Assembly: GCA_034439475.1 (NCBI GenBank) | Contig: JAWXAN010000021.1 | Coordinates: forward strand, 1-44,498 | Source of the DNA: Candidatus Zixiibacteriota bacterium | GTDB taxonomy: Bacteria; Zixibacteria; MSB-5A5; GN15; FEB-12 | Reading direction: 5' to 3' | Length of the DNA: 44,498 nt | In this document: positions 1 through 8,144 of the stretch, one piece after another | How positions within the stretch are numbered: the first letter of the stretch is position 1 | Layout: each line of letters starts with the position of its first letter | The notes under the pieces: model-generated | The model's database searches: none | The model's input: the letters and a program-made list of their open reading frames with translations, nothing else | Told to the model about the DNA's origin: nothing | Position numbers and translations under genes: made by a program

Positions 1-33
1 GATCTGTTCCGGGCGCAACCGCTTCTTGTTCAT
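1..33 (-). CDS. IS3-family transposase OrfA, N-terminal 11 codons (partial)
   Basis: Only the first 11 codons are present, reading MNKKRLRPEQI on the minus strand; the gene runs off the left edge. A good ribosome binding site (AAGGAGG, 5 nt before ATG) precedes it. The basic start followed by PEQI or EEQI is typical of the helix-turn-helix OrfA of IS3-family transposases. The flanking sequence up to position 99 looks like an IS3 terminal inverted repeat, which supports the call. OrfA normally makes a fused transposase with OrfB by programmed frameshift, and OrfB would lie outside the window. The fragment is very short, so the family call rests on the motif and the adjacent end together. Confidence 0.6.
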   Translation of the reverse strand, partial: MNKKRLRPEQI

Positions 34-99
34 ACCGGCCTCCTTCAAAATCCAGATTTACTAACATAACAGCTGGACCGGTTTTTGGGGGCAAGGTCA
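1..99 (-). mobile_element. Outer end of an IS3-like insertion sequence (partial)
   Basis: Read on the minus strand from position 99, the sequence starts TGACCTTGCCCCCAAAAACC and continues through a GC-rich stretch into an AT-rich leader, a Shine-Dalgarno and the transposase start at 33. A TG-initial inverted repeat with a C-run and A-run, about 60 bp before orfA, is the usual left end of IS3-family elements. The element body, its right end and the target duplication are outside the window, so the exact boundary (99 or a few bases either side) is not proven. Confidence 0.55.
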
Positions 100-681
100 A
101 TCTGATCGATTTCCCTTTCTTATTTTACCTCTGCTTCTATTCACAACCCCTCAGGCTTAACCGAGCCTGGGGGATTATAATTTCATTCCGGCGCAGGCCG
201 GAATCCATGATAGATATTCGTGCGGGACTTCTCTGTCGCGCACCGAAGAAAAGATCACACCGTCCGCCACGGCGGAGTGTGGTACGAGATTAAAGAGAGG
301 ATGGACCCTCCGCCTATGACGGACTGGGGTGATATTTCAACCCCGTCATTGCGGGGCGAGGCGTGGCAATCTCATATTCTTTTCCGTCGAGTCTTGGTCA
401 CTTCGAGCGTACAGCGAGGAGTGAGTGCTGAGGCTTCCGAAGTCCGCCTGTCGTGGGATGACCGGACGGTCATACAATTGGCGGGTTCGAAGACGGACCC
501 CGCCCTACCAGCGTGCGAGATGATCAATATGCCCGGTTAGGTGGGCTGCAGAAGATTCTTTCACACCCTCTGAAGCACAAATGGTTACTTTTTCCTCTTT
601 GCATTCTCTCCCTCATGACGTAAATTGGAACTCTATAAGAAAGATATTACACGTAGATTCGGGGAGATAGAGGGAGAAGCA
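100..681. repeat. Intergenic region A with modular palindromic repeats
   Basis: No convincing gene lies in this 582-bp gap; the open frame at 220-540 is built from repeat modules. Modules seen: a hairpin CAGGCT/AGCCTG at 152-169; ATTCCGGC/GCCGGAAT at 185-204; a GGTACGAGATTAAAGAGAGG block at 281-333 that recurs at 40517 and 33199; a CGTCATTGCG...GGCAATCTCA unit at 344-375; and a 46-bp block at 382-427 repeated with four mismatches at 32665-32710. The left part abuts the IS3-like end. The last 140 bp is plain sequence leading to the lipoprotein gene. Confidence 0.75.
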
Positions 682-1335
682 ATGATAATTCAAAAATGGA
701 ACTGCATATTTGCGCTATTGGTATTTGTGACCGCTGTTGGCTGTAGTGGCGAACAAGAGGCACAGAAACCATCTCGTCCAGCAACATCTGTATTTTCTAT
801 GGCCCTTGATACAACGATCGTCCTCGATGGTACGCCGGTCAATATCGCCGGAGTAACTTTTCGTCCTCCCTTGACATGGAGCGACCTTGGACCGAGCGGA
901 ATGCGTGCCGCGAGCTACATCTTTGGTCCTGTGCAGGGAGAGTCAGACTCTGCGACAGTGACGGTTTTCTACTTTGGGGCGCAAAACGGAGGAGGAATTC
1001 AGGAAAATATGAGTCGCTGGCTCAACCAGATGTCAGTTTCCGAGGACTACACGCCGCAGGATTTGGCGTTGGAGCAGCATATGACAGTAGATGGTCTGCC
1101 GGTTCACACAATTGAAGTTGCGGGAACATACAATGCCTCTGTCGGCGGGCCCATGTCGGGCAAGACCACACCAAAAGAAAACTACCGTATGGTTGGAGTT
1201 GTCGTTGAAGCGCCTGAAGGAAACGTATTTTTCAAATTGACCGGACCAGATCGGACATCAGACCAGATGATTTCGTTGCTGGTCGTCATGATTTCTCAGT
1301 TAAAACGCACCGCGGCCCCGGCGTCTGGCCAATAA
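682..1335 (+). CDS. Predicted lipoprotein, unknown function
   Basis: The 217-aa product starts MIIQKWNCIFALLVFVTAVGC, a signal peptide ending in a lipobox (AVGC), so it should be lipidated and held in the envelope. ATG 682 is preferred to an in-frame TTG at 625 because GAGGGAGAAG lies just upstream and the signal peptide begins there. After the lipobox comes a polar linker, then a beta-rich region of about 180 residues with strands such as ATVTVFYFG and NVFFKLTGP. I do not recognise a named family. It stands alone: the previous 580 bp is repeat sequence and the next gene is 294 bp downstream. A strong hairpin follows at 1364-1397. Confidence 0.75.
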   Translation: MIIQKWNCIFALLVFVTAVGCSGEQEAQKPSRPATSVFSMALDTTIVLDGTPVNIAGVTFRPPLTWSDLGPSGMRAASYIFGPVQGESDSATVTVFYFGAQNGGGIQENMSRWLNQMSVSEDYTPQDLALEQHMTVDGLPVHTIEVAGTYNASVGGPMSGKTTPKENYRMVGVVVEAPEGNVFFKLTGPDRTSDQMISLLVVMISQLKRTAAPASGQ

Positions 1336-1363
1336 AAACAATAGATCGACAGTTCACAGTAAG

Positions 1364-1397
1364 GCAAATTCGGCCCTGCCCCCGTGGTCGAATTTGC
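1364..1397. other. Strong hairpin downstream of the lipoprotein gene
   Basis: GCAAATTCGGCC and GGTCGAATTTGC form a 12-bp stem with one G-T wobble and a 10-nt loop. No T-run follows on either side, so it is not a textbook intrinsic terminator; it may act as a 3' end stabiliser. The rest of the gap 1336-1629 shows nothing else I can name. Confidence 0.5.
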
Positions 1398-1629
1398 ACT
1401 ACAAGAAATGCCGATCTACGTGCGTTTTTAGCTACGCTTCCAGTTGTAGTAACGGACTGTTTTGATATTCACTCAAGCGATGCGTTCTTTTTAGTTGTCC
1501 TTGAGAGAAAAATTGTTTAATATTCCAACAGCAAGTCGGAAAAGTGGGATGTGTTTTACCCTTCCGGCTTGAGTATATGAGAACAAACCCCGCGAGACAC
1601 GACCGAAAATAATTTTACAAGGTAATTTC

Positions 1630-2103
1630 ATGGCCGATTCTATACCCCACGATTGGACACAATTCTCCCTGAAAATCGAAATAACAGTTCCCACAGACAA
1701 AGCCTTTGCGGCCTGGGTAGACGAAAAGGTTATCAATAAGTGGTTCGCCTATGGTTCCACTGTCGACCCGCAAAAAGGCGGCGAATACACGCTTGTCAAT
1801 CTCGATGGCGATAAGCTGACAACGACCATTCGGGAAATCAAAAAAGACCGAGTCCTCAGAATTGGGTTTATTAACAAAACAGAAGTTGAAATTACATTTA
1901 CCAAAATCAAGACAGGAACGAGAATCGAGCTCCGTCAGACCGGCATTAAGACCACACCGGCCGAGATTGTCGAAACCCATCTGGGCTGCAGGCAGGGATG
2001 GACATTTTTTCTTACCAACCTCAAAGCATTTCTCGAACACAAAGTTGATCTGCGCTGTCACGACTTCCTCAAAAGCTACAAGGCTGGCTACATCAACGGC
2101 TGA
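1630..2103 (+). CDS. SRPBCC/AHSA1-family protein, copy 1
   Basis: The 157-aa protein has the START-like helix-grip fold of the AHSA1 (Hsp90 ATPase activator homologue) family. The N-terminal strand KIEITVPTDKAFAAWVDE, the WF pair near residue 38, the central beta sheet and the long C-terminal helix GWTFFLTNLKAFLEH are typical. Family members bind hydrophobic ligands or act as ligand-sensing chaperone-like proteins; no specific ligand can be read from the sequence. It is cytoplasmic, with no signal peptide. ATG 1630 follows AAGG with normal spacing. The next gene (2149) is a paralogue sharing the C-terminal GWTFFLTNLKAFLEH and the ending GYING, which indicates a tandem duplication. Confidence 0.85.
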   Translation: MADSIPHDWTQFSLKIEITVPTDKAFAAWVDEKVINKWFAYGSTVDPQKGGEYTLVNLDGDKLTTTIREIKKDRVLRIGFINKTEVEITFTKIKTGTRIELRQTGIKTTPAEIVETHLGCRQGWTFFLTNLKAFLEHKVDLRCHDFLKSYKAGYING

Positions 2104-2148
2104 TAATTTTCTCAGACATAGCAGAGAAGCAGATTCAAAGGGATTTCC

Positions 2149-2625
2149 ATGGCAGTTAAAAAAAAGCACGACTGGAGCCAGTTCACTCATAAAATAGCGA
2201 TTGCGGCGCCGCCGGAGAAAGTCTTTCGCGCATGGATTGACGACAAAATTTGTGTCAAATGGTTTACCGAGGTCTCGATTATTGAGCCCGTCAAAGGCGG
2301 CAGGATTTATTTGAAATGGATAGGCGGCGATGTGCATGAGACCAAAGTTACAGATATAAAGCAAGACAAGCTCTTTGTCTTTCCGTTCGGACCAAATGGA
2401 GAGCAAGTTTCTGTCAGTATTTCCAAGATTACGGGCGGAAGCCTCTGCGAGCTTCATCAGTACGGTATGAAAGACAGCCCTGATGATCGAGTGAAAATGC
2501 ATCTGGGTTGTGTCATGGGCTGGACGTTCTTTCTGACGAACTTGAAGGCCTTCTTGGAGCACAGAATAGACCTTCGAACTCATACCGACAAAGCATGCTA
2601 TTTGCAGGGCTACATAAACGGCTGA
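2149..2625 (+). CDS. SRPBCC/AHSA1-family protein, copy 2
   Basis: This 158-aa paralogue of the preceding gene starts 45 nt after it with AAAGGGA before ATG, and the two are probably co-transcribed. The same landmarks occur in order: KIAIAAPPEKVFRAWIDD, WF at about residue 38, the HLGC motif, GWTFFLTNLKAFLEH and the terminal GYING. The ends are much more alike than the middles, so the duplication is old and the ligand pocket has probably diverged. It is cytoplasmic with unknown ligand. There are 143 nt before the sigma factor gene and no terminator was seen, so read-through into the sigma operon is possible but unproven. Confidence 0.85.
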   Translation: MAVKKKHDWSQFTHKIAIAAPPEKVFRAWIDDKICVKWFTEVSIIEPVKGGRIYLKWIGGDVHETKVTDIKQDKLFVFPFGPNGEQVSVSISKITGGSLCELHQYGMKDSPDDRVKMHLGCVMGWTFFLTNLKAFLEHRIDLRTHTDKACYLQGYING

Positions 2626-2768
2626 TCCTTTCTACGATTCACAACCCCCACTTCCATAGCATACAAGGACTTTAGCTTGTAATCGCTGGCCCGAAATGTT
2701 ATTCTTTTCCTCTATGGCTATGCAGCAGAGGGGGCCCGGTTTCGTATGAACGATGAAGGGCAGACCGA

Positions 2769-3338
2769 GTGACAGAACAGGAAGAAGAGGCAATTATCAT
2801 CGCAGAGGCGCTGGCAGGTAGCCAGAAGGCGTATGCTCATTTGGTTGAGCGTCATCGCCAACCGCTCTTTCATGTGATAAATCGAATTGTGAGAAATTCC
2901 GATGCCTCAAACGATTTGGTGCAGGAAACGTTCATGAAAGCATTCGCCTCGCTTGCCTCCTATCGCTCAGAGTTCCGCTTTTCGACATGGCTGTACAAAA
3001 TCGCGGCCAATTCATCCATAGACTTCCTTCGAAAACGCCGAATCCAGGCTTTGTCGCTGGATCGGCCATTCGAAACTGAGGACGGCTCTGTGGAGATTGA
3101 GGTTCCCGATAACTCTTACAATCCGGAGATGGACCTTGAGAAGAAACAGCAGAAATTTACCATCGAGGAAGCAATTGGCTCACTTCCCCACAAATACCGC
3201 GAAGTCATCATTCACAGGCATCAAGAGGATAAATCGTACGAAGAAATTGCCGATTTATTAGATATCCCGGTCGGAACCGTTAAAGCGCGTATTTTCCGCG
3301 CCCGGGAGCTTCTGAAAAAGAAGCTAAAAAATATCTAA
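2769..3338 (+). CDS. ECF-type RNA polymerase sigma factor
   Basis: The 189-aa protein has sigma-70 region 2 at about residues 23-91 (DLVQETFMKAFASL, then FSTWLYKIAANSSIDFLRKR) and region 4 at about 130-185 with the helix-turn-helix KSYEEIADLLDIPVGTVKAR. Regions 1 and 3 are absent, so it is a group 4 (extracytoplasmic function) sigma that would recruit RNA polymerase to a small regulon. The start is GTG 2769, with GAAGGG upstream. An 8-codon frame (ATG 2746) ends across the GTG, giving possible translational coupling. Seven to 63 nt separate it and the next three genes, which encode exported or membrane proteins. No classical zinc-finger anti-sigma gene lies next to it. Confidence 0.93.
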   Translation: MTEQEEEAIIIAEALAGSQKAYAHLVERHRQPLFHVINRIVRNSDASNDLVQETFMKAFASLASYRSEFRFSTWLYKIAANSSIDFLRKRRIQALSLDRPFETEDGSVEIEVPDNSYNPEMDLEKKQQKFTIEEAIGSLPHKYREVIIHRHQEDKSYEEIADLLDIPVGTVKARIFRARELLKKKLKNI

Positions 3339-3353
3339 CGAGGAGTGACTGCC

Positions 3354-4325
3354 GTGATAAAATGTTTTAATCGCAATATGACACTGATTATCCTTCCGAT
3401 TCTGTTCTCTGGCGCCAGCCTGAATGCAAAAGAGTTTGTTTTTGCGTACCAGAAAGCTGTAGAGGTCAAAGAGACGTCAAGTCTGAAACTGACATATATT
3501 GGCGGCGATGCCCATTTTAGTGTAAACGAATCAGGAATGATAACAATTGACGCCATTAAAAGAGTGGATGCAACAAATAACGAAGAAGCTGAAGAAGTTG
3601 CGGCCCATATTGAAATTAAAGTTGAAGAAGAGAATGGCTCTGTGACCGTTACAACGAACTACCTTCGCTTGCTCAATAAAAGCGACAACTTTTGGCAGAA
3701 GATGATCGGCTCGGGACATTTTGATTCTTTTGGGGATGTTGATTGGAATATTTCTGTCCCCGAAGGCTGCAATGTGGAAATCACCAACACGAGCGGTCAT
3801 ATTACGGCGGCAGGTTTATCCGGAGGCTTCCAAATCCGATCCTCGGCATCGACGATTGAACTGAACAGTATTGAAGGTAAAATCGAGATTGAAAACGGTT
3901 CCGGTTCCACCTCAGGAGAATTTCTCATCGGCCCGATGACTATCAAACAAGCGCTCGGGGCGATTATGCTCAAGCATGTTGAAGGGGACATCCGGCTCAA
4001 GACCGAGTCGGCAGATGTAGATATCGTCCAGGATCGCGGAGCTCTTGATATAACAACCGTGACCGGGCGGGTGAACCTCCAGACAAGTCTTGAGAGTTCT
4101 CGCGATTGTTTTGTCGAGACGGCAAGCGGGAACATAAGTCTCATAATCCCGGAGTGGTCGTCTGGAGTCCTCGCGATTACCTCGAAGACGGGCGATATTT
4201 CGACTGATATGCCAATCGCAATCCGGTCGATGTCGAAACAGGAAATTGTTGGTACGTTTGGCGAAGGCGGCATTAAAATCGCGCTTCGTTCCGGCAGCGG
4301 CGATGTGAGTGTCGCCCAGTTTTAA
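3354..4325 (+). CDS. Exported DUF4097-like beta-helix protein
   Basis: The product (323 aa from GTG 3354) begins with a signal peptide (CFNRNMTLIILPILFSGASLNA). It continues as a repetitive beta-solenoid with short strands and turns such as VEITNTSGHITAAGLSGGFQ, IEIENGSGSTSG, VDIVQDRGALDITTVTG and ISLIIPEWSSGVLAITSKTGDIS. This pattern matches DUF4097/adhesin-head-like proteins, which often sit beside ECF sigma factors or envelope-stress regulators. GTG 3354 is preferred to GTG 3345 because GAGGAG then has 8-nt spacing. It follows the sigma gene by 15 nt and precedes the bactofilin-like gene by 20 nt. A regulatory link to the sigma factor is inference from the operon. Confidence 0.8.
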   Translation: MIKCFNRNMTLIILPILFSGASLNAKEFVFAYQKAVEVKETSSLKLTYIGGDAHFSVNESGMITIDAIKRVDATNNEEAEEVAAHIEIKVEEENGSVTVTTNYLRLLNKSDNFWQKMIGSGHFDSFGDVDWNISVPEGCNVEITNTSGHITAAGLSGGFQIRSSASTIELNSIEGKIEIENGSGSTSGEFLIGPMTIKQALGAIMLKHVEGDIRLKTESADVDIVQDRGALDITTVTGRVNLQTSLESSRDCFVETASGNISLIIPEWSSGVLAITSKTGDISTDMPIAIRSMSKQEIVGTFGEGGIKIALRSGSGDVSVAQF

Positions 4326-4345
4326 TTTTTCCGCTTAAACATAGG

Positions 4346-5599
4346 ATGTTGTACGTGAGGTCTTTTTACAAAAAACTATTTCGCGTAACCCCGCTGGCCA
4401 TTCTTTGGCTATTTATTCTCGGCACTGTGCCTCTGCGTGCTCAAAACGGCGCAGATGGCCAGGTCTTTGAACAGATTAAATTGAACTCCGATGGCGTGAC
4501 CGCCGCCGATACAACCGGCAAACGCTGGATCTACGATTTCGAGCAGGCCAAATTTATTCCCGATACGCGTTCGGTTGAACGAATTTCTGAGCGTAGACGT
4601 ATCGAGCCGGCGGACACCCGCTGTACCGAAGAGAAAATTATCGCACCTCTACAAAATTCTGTGCTTATCGGCTACGACGAATATGTCACAGCGGATGTTA
4701 TCACCCTCGGAACAATAACCGTCAAAGGCTGGGCCAAGGGAAACATTCAGTCCATCAACAAACGGGTGCTGGTGACCGAATCAGGACGGGTCGATGGCGA
4801 TATAAAAGCGCCGGACATCGAAGTGAAACCGGGCGGCGTTGTGAAGGGCAATCAGACGTTGACCGATCCGGTCGAACTGCCACTCGATATATTCAGAGGA
4901 AAATTCACCTATGATGGCCTATGGGTTGTTTTCGGATTCACACTGGCCTTTCTCTTCAGCGGATTCATCGTTGTGACCCTTATGCCAAGACAAGTGGCCA
5001 ATATCAACCGCTGTGTCACACACTATCGCGCCAAAGCCTATCTTATCGGGCTGCTTTTCATCTTTCTCATGCCGATTATCTTTTTACTTCTGGCAATAAC
5101 CATCGTCGGCATTCTCGCCATACCCTTCGTCCCGCTCGTTTATTACTTTGCTATCGTGCTTGGGGTAGTCAGTTTCGGGCAATGGCTTGGCGAGAGAGCG
5201 ACAACGTCATGGATGCAAAAACCGCTCGCCCCGCTGCCCCTGACGATGATAGGCATTGCTCTTTTTCTATCTATCTGGTGGCTGGTCGCGCTGGCATTCG
5301 GGAGCAGTGATAGCGGGCTCAGCACGTTTGTGAGCGTGACATCGCTGGTATCTGCGATACTGATTACCACTTTCCCCCTGTTGACAGGCATTGGAGCAAG
5401 TGTGCTGACGCGCTTTGGATCCCGACCGTATGTCAGCTTTAGTGAAAATCATGCCACCGGGTATGGTGAGGCCCCTGCCCCCGCTCCCCCGCCCATACCG
5501 ACACCAGCGACGATTATTCCCCAGAAAACCGAACTTCGTCCCCCTATCCGCCTGAACTCCCCTCCCGGCGCCCCGCTGTCTTCTTCGCCAGAAGAATGA
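4346..5599 (+). CDS. Bactofilin-like domain fused to a polytopic membrane domain
   Basis: The 417-aa protein has a signal peptide (cleavage near residue 32, LRAQ). A hydrophilic segment follows. A bactofilin-like beta-helix lies at about residues 98-172, with VTADVITLGTITVKGWAKG and GRVDGDIKAPDIEVKPGG. Hydrophobic segments follow at about 193-212, 231-280 (at least two spans), 298-320 and 328-356, and the tail is proline-rich (370-417). Bactofilins polymerise without nucleotide, usually in the cytoplasm; with this signal peptide the beta-helix is predicted outside the inner membrane. It sits between two DUF4097-like genes in the sigma operon and could be the membrane sensor of the unit, which is inference. 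The ribosome binding site is weak; GTG 4355 is an alternative start. Confidence 0.8.
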   Translation: MLYVRSFYKKLFRVTPLAILWLFILGTVPLRAQNGADGQVFEQIKLNSDGVTAADTTGKRWIYDFEQAKFIPDTRSVERISERRRIEPADTRCTEEKIIAPLQNSVLIGYDEYVTADVITLGTITVKGWAKGNIQSINKRVLVTESGRVDGDIKAPDIEVKPGGVVKGNQTLTDPVELPLDIFRGKFTYDGLWVVFGFTLAFLFSGFIVVTLMPRQVANINRCVTHYRAKAYLIGLLFIFLMPIIFLLLAITIVGILAIPFVPLVYYFAIVLGVVSFGQWLGERATTSWMQKPLAPLPLTMIGIALFLSIWWLVALAFGSSDSGLSTFVSVTSLVSAILITTFPLLTGIGASVLTRFGSRPYVSFSENHATGYGEAPAPAPPPIPTPATIIPQKTELRPPIRLNSPPGAPLSSSPEE

Positions 5600-5662
5600 A
5601 ACTTCTGCCGGAATTTTCAGTATAGCATAGTGAATCACACAGGCAGAAGAGGAGTGTCCACA

Positions 5663-6529
5663 ATGTCACGAAGATCAAAATTCATTTTCTTATTTACCAT
5701 TTGTCTAATAAGCACAGCCGTGCTGTACGCCGATGACCCCAAGCGCGAACAATTTACCGTTGATGCCTCGGGAGCATCCAAACTGATTATTGACTGCGAT
5801 TTCGCGGCAGGGTCGGTAACTATACAGCCAAAGGACATGGCTCAAGTGGTCACGGCCGATGTTTATTACACCCCTCAATCGGTACGCTATGAGCATTCGT
5901 ATGAGAATAAAAATGGGACAGGCTATCTCCTTCTTGAGTCGACCCATCGCAATCGAAACGGCAATTATGATTCCGATGAAACGGAGAATGAATGGGATGT
6001 AACGCTCTCGGAAAAATACCCGATGGAATTGAATATGGAGATGGGAGCATGCGAAGCAAATTTCGACCTCGGCGGACTCCCGATTACCGCCCTCGACATG
6101 GAGTTTGGTGCCGTGTCTGGTGTGATTGATTTCTCTCGTCCAAATCCCCAAAGGATGGAAGATTTGGTTATCAATGCCGGCGCGACATCTCTTGACCTTC
6201 GCAATATAGGCAATGCGAATTTTCAGAGGATGCGGTACGAGGGCGGCGCTTCCTCTGTCGAGCTTGACCTTCGTGGCACTTATACCGGCGAGTCCGAAAT
6301 CGATATTTCTGTCGGAATGGGTTCGGCTGACATATTCCTTCCGGCTGATGTTGCAGTGCGGATTGAATCTGACCGAGACAACTGGTTCTCATCGGTTGAT
6401 TTTTATAACGAAGACTTGGAAAAAGCGGGCCGCGATGCTTATCAATCCCCCGGCTTTGATACCGCCAAAAACCGCATTGTCATGCGAATCGATGTCGGGA
6501 TGGGTTCGGTCGATGTCCGCTGGAGATAA
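5663..6529 (+). CDS. Exported toast-rack / LiaF-C-like beta protein
   Basis: The 288-aa product starts MSRRSKFIFLFTICLISTAV, a signal peptide cleaved near YADD. ATG 5663 has AGAGGAG 8 nt upstream; the longer frame from GTG 5630 lacks these. The mature part alternates short strands and turns: LIIDCDFAAGSVTIQP, LNMEMGACEANFDLGG, DMEFGAVSGVIDFS, EIDISVGMGSADIFLP and MRIDVGMGSVDVRW. The repeated MGS(V/A)D turn is characteristic of the toast-rack/DUF4097 and LiaF C-terminal superfamily seen in cell-envelope stress systems. It is the last gene of the sigma-led operon and is followed within about 35 nt by a terminator. Ligand and partner are unknown. Confidence 0.8.
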   Translation: MSRRSKFIFLFTICLISTAVLYADDPKREQFTVDASGASKLIIDCDFAAGSVTIQPKDMAQVVTADVYYTPQSVRYEHSYENKNGTGYLLLESTHRNRNGNYDSDETENEWDVTLSEKYPMELNMEMGACEANFDLGGLPITALDMEFGAVSGVIDFSRPNPQRMEDLVINAGATSLDLRNIGNANFQRMRYEGGASSVELDLRGTYTGESEIDISVGMGSADIFLPADVAVRIESDRDNWFSSVDFYNEDLEKAGRDAYQSPGFDTAKNRIVMRIDVGMGSVDVRWR

Positions 6530-6561
6530 CGTCGCGCAGGCCGTGCTTTTGTCTAAATTTG

Positions 6562-6590
6562 AGAAAACCACCTCTAAAGGCGGTTTTTTT
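6562..6590 (+). terminator. Intrinsic terminator closing the sigma operon
   Basis: AAAACCACC, a 5-nt loop region TCTAA and GGCGGTTTTTTT form a 9-bp stem with one mismatch, followed by a T-run. It lies 32 nt after the stop of the toast-rack-like gene and fixes the 3' end of the operon. Confidence 0.8.
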
Positions 6591-6758
6591 GTATGTTCCA
6601 GCGCCTTCCTGAAGTATAAATCAGACAGAAAGTTGAAGAGATAAACAGAGTGGCCGACATTCCGTATTGACTTGGAAACGCATGGGGCACATAGCTCAAA
6701 TTCAGCCCTATCATCAATACGCTTGGTCGAATTCAGTCTTACATACTAAGGAGAATTG

Positions 6759-8144
6759 ATGATTCGAAGAGTTGTAGCCGTGTGGCTGATGTGCCTTACT
6801 ATCGCTTCGGGGCAGACCGCAACCAAGAGCATTCAGGACCAGATCTTCCGCGCGCGAGATAATGTCCTTCCGGCTCTTGTCCACATTCAGCCGGTGATAA
6901 AAGATTTCAATACTGGCGAATTAAAAAAGCAGGCGGTTATCGGCTCAGGGGTCATATTTCATCCCGATGGCTATGTGGTCACCAACTATCATGTTGCTGG
7001 AAAAGCCGAGAGAATTATTTGTACCCTAAATGACAAAGAACAAGTCCCAGCGACCTATATCGGCGGAGATCCGCCAACTGACCTTGCTATTATAAAACTC
7101 GATCTTACAAACTATCATGGGAAGCTGTCAATAGCCCAATTGGGTGATTCCGATTCTCTCCAGGTCGGACAGCAGGTACTCGCCATGGGATCGCCATTGT
7201 CGCTTGCCCGTAGCGTTTCCGCCGGAGTTATCTCAACCAAGGACAGGTATTTCTCAAGTGACATCAGGCTTCCATCAGGAGAGCGAACAGGACGATATAA
7301 CCTGTGGATACAAACCGATGCCGCAATCAATCCCGGAAACTCTGGCGGACCGCTTGTTGATATGACTGGCAAGGTAGTTGGTATTAACTCGAGAGCGGCA
7401 TTTCTTGCGAACAATGTCGGCTTTGCTATTCCAGTAAATATTGTCAAACAAGTCACCGAGGCTGTCCTGCGCGACGGTAAGGTATCGCGAAGTTGGATAG
7501 GTGTTGATTGCCAGGCATTGCAGGAGCTCGAGAGTTATTTTGGCACAGAAGCCAATACCGGTGTGCTTATCGCCTCTGTTGATGCCGGTTCACCGGCCGA
7601 AGAAGCACAACTGCAGGCCGGTGACATTATTCTGGCCGTCGATGACCGCTCTGTATCAGCCCGCTTTGTTGAGGAATTGCCTCCCTTCTACAACCGAATT
7701 GCCTCTCAGCCCCCCGGTGAACCTATGAATTTCCGGGTACTTCGCGGTGATCAGGAACAAATATTGACTGTTATCCCCCGTTCGTTGGGAGACCTGTTAG
7801 GAGAGGATTTTGAGTCCGGTGAATGGGACTTTACCGTGAAAGGCGTCACACACCAGATGCAGATCGAATACCAGCTTCAGGACTCGACTGGGGTAATGAT
7901 TGCCGGAGTGAAACCGGTCGGGGTTGCCGATGGAGCAGGCGTGCGGGGAGGCGATGTTATTGTGAAGATTAACAAAACCCCCATTATCACCCTTGCCGAT
8001 TTTATCAAAGAGTATACGGTTCTCGTCGAGAGCAAAGCCGAAAAAATACTGTTGACCATCAAACGCAGGAACGGCGTAAGACTGGCCGTTCTTAACATTG
8101 AAAAGGAAAGAGTAAAAGAGGAATTGGGGCTGACAGATGGCAAA
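6759..8144 (+). CDS. HtrA/DegP-like serine protease with two PDZ domains
   Basis: The 461-462 aa exported protease has a signal peptide in the first 20 residues. The chymotrypsin-like domain carries an intact triad: His78 (VVTNYHVAG), Asp108 (PPTDLAIIKL) and Ser195 (AAINPGNSGGPLV). PDZ 1 is at about 245-340 (SPAEEAQLQAGDIILAVD) and PDZ 2 at about 365-440 (GAGVRGGDVIVKINK). DegP/DegQ/DegS proteins act in the periplasm on misfolded proteins or as stress sensors. ATG 6759 has AAGGAG at the right distance. The stop overlaps the start of the next gene, an HtrA-like protein without a catalytic triad, so the two are translationally coupled. The second PDZ is followed by an unusual charged tail. Confidence 0.92.

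Noticed and set aside
220-540. 106-codon open frame on the plus strand
   Set aside because: It is built from repeat modules found at 32665, 33199 and 40517, has no ribosome binding site and a composition unlike the neighbouring genes.
1615-2583. 322-codon minus-strand frame over the AHSA1 pair
   Set aside because: It is a shadow of two well-supported plus-strand genes with family motifs.
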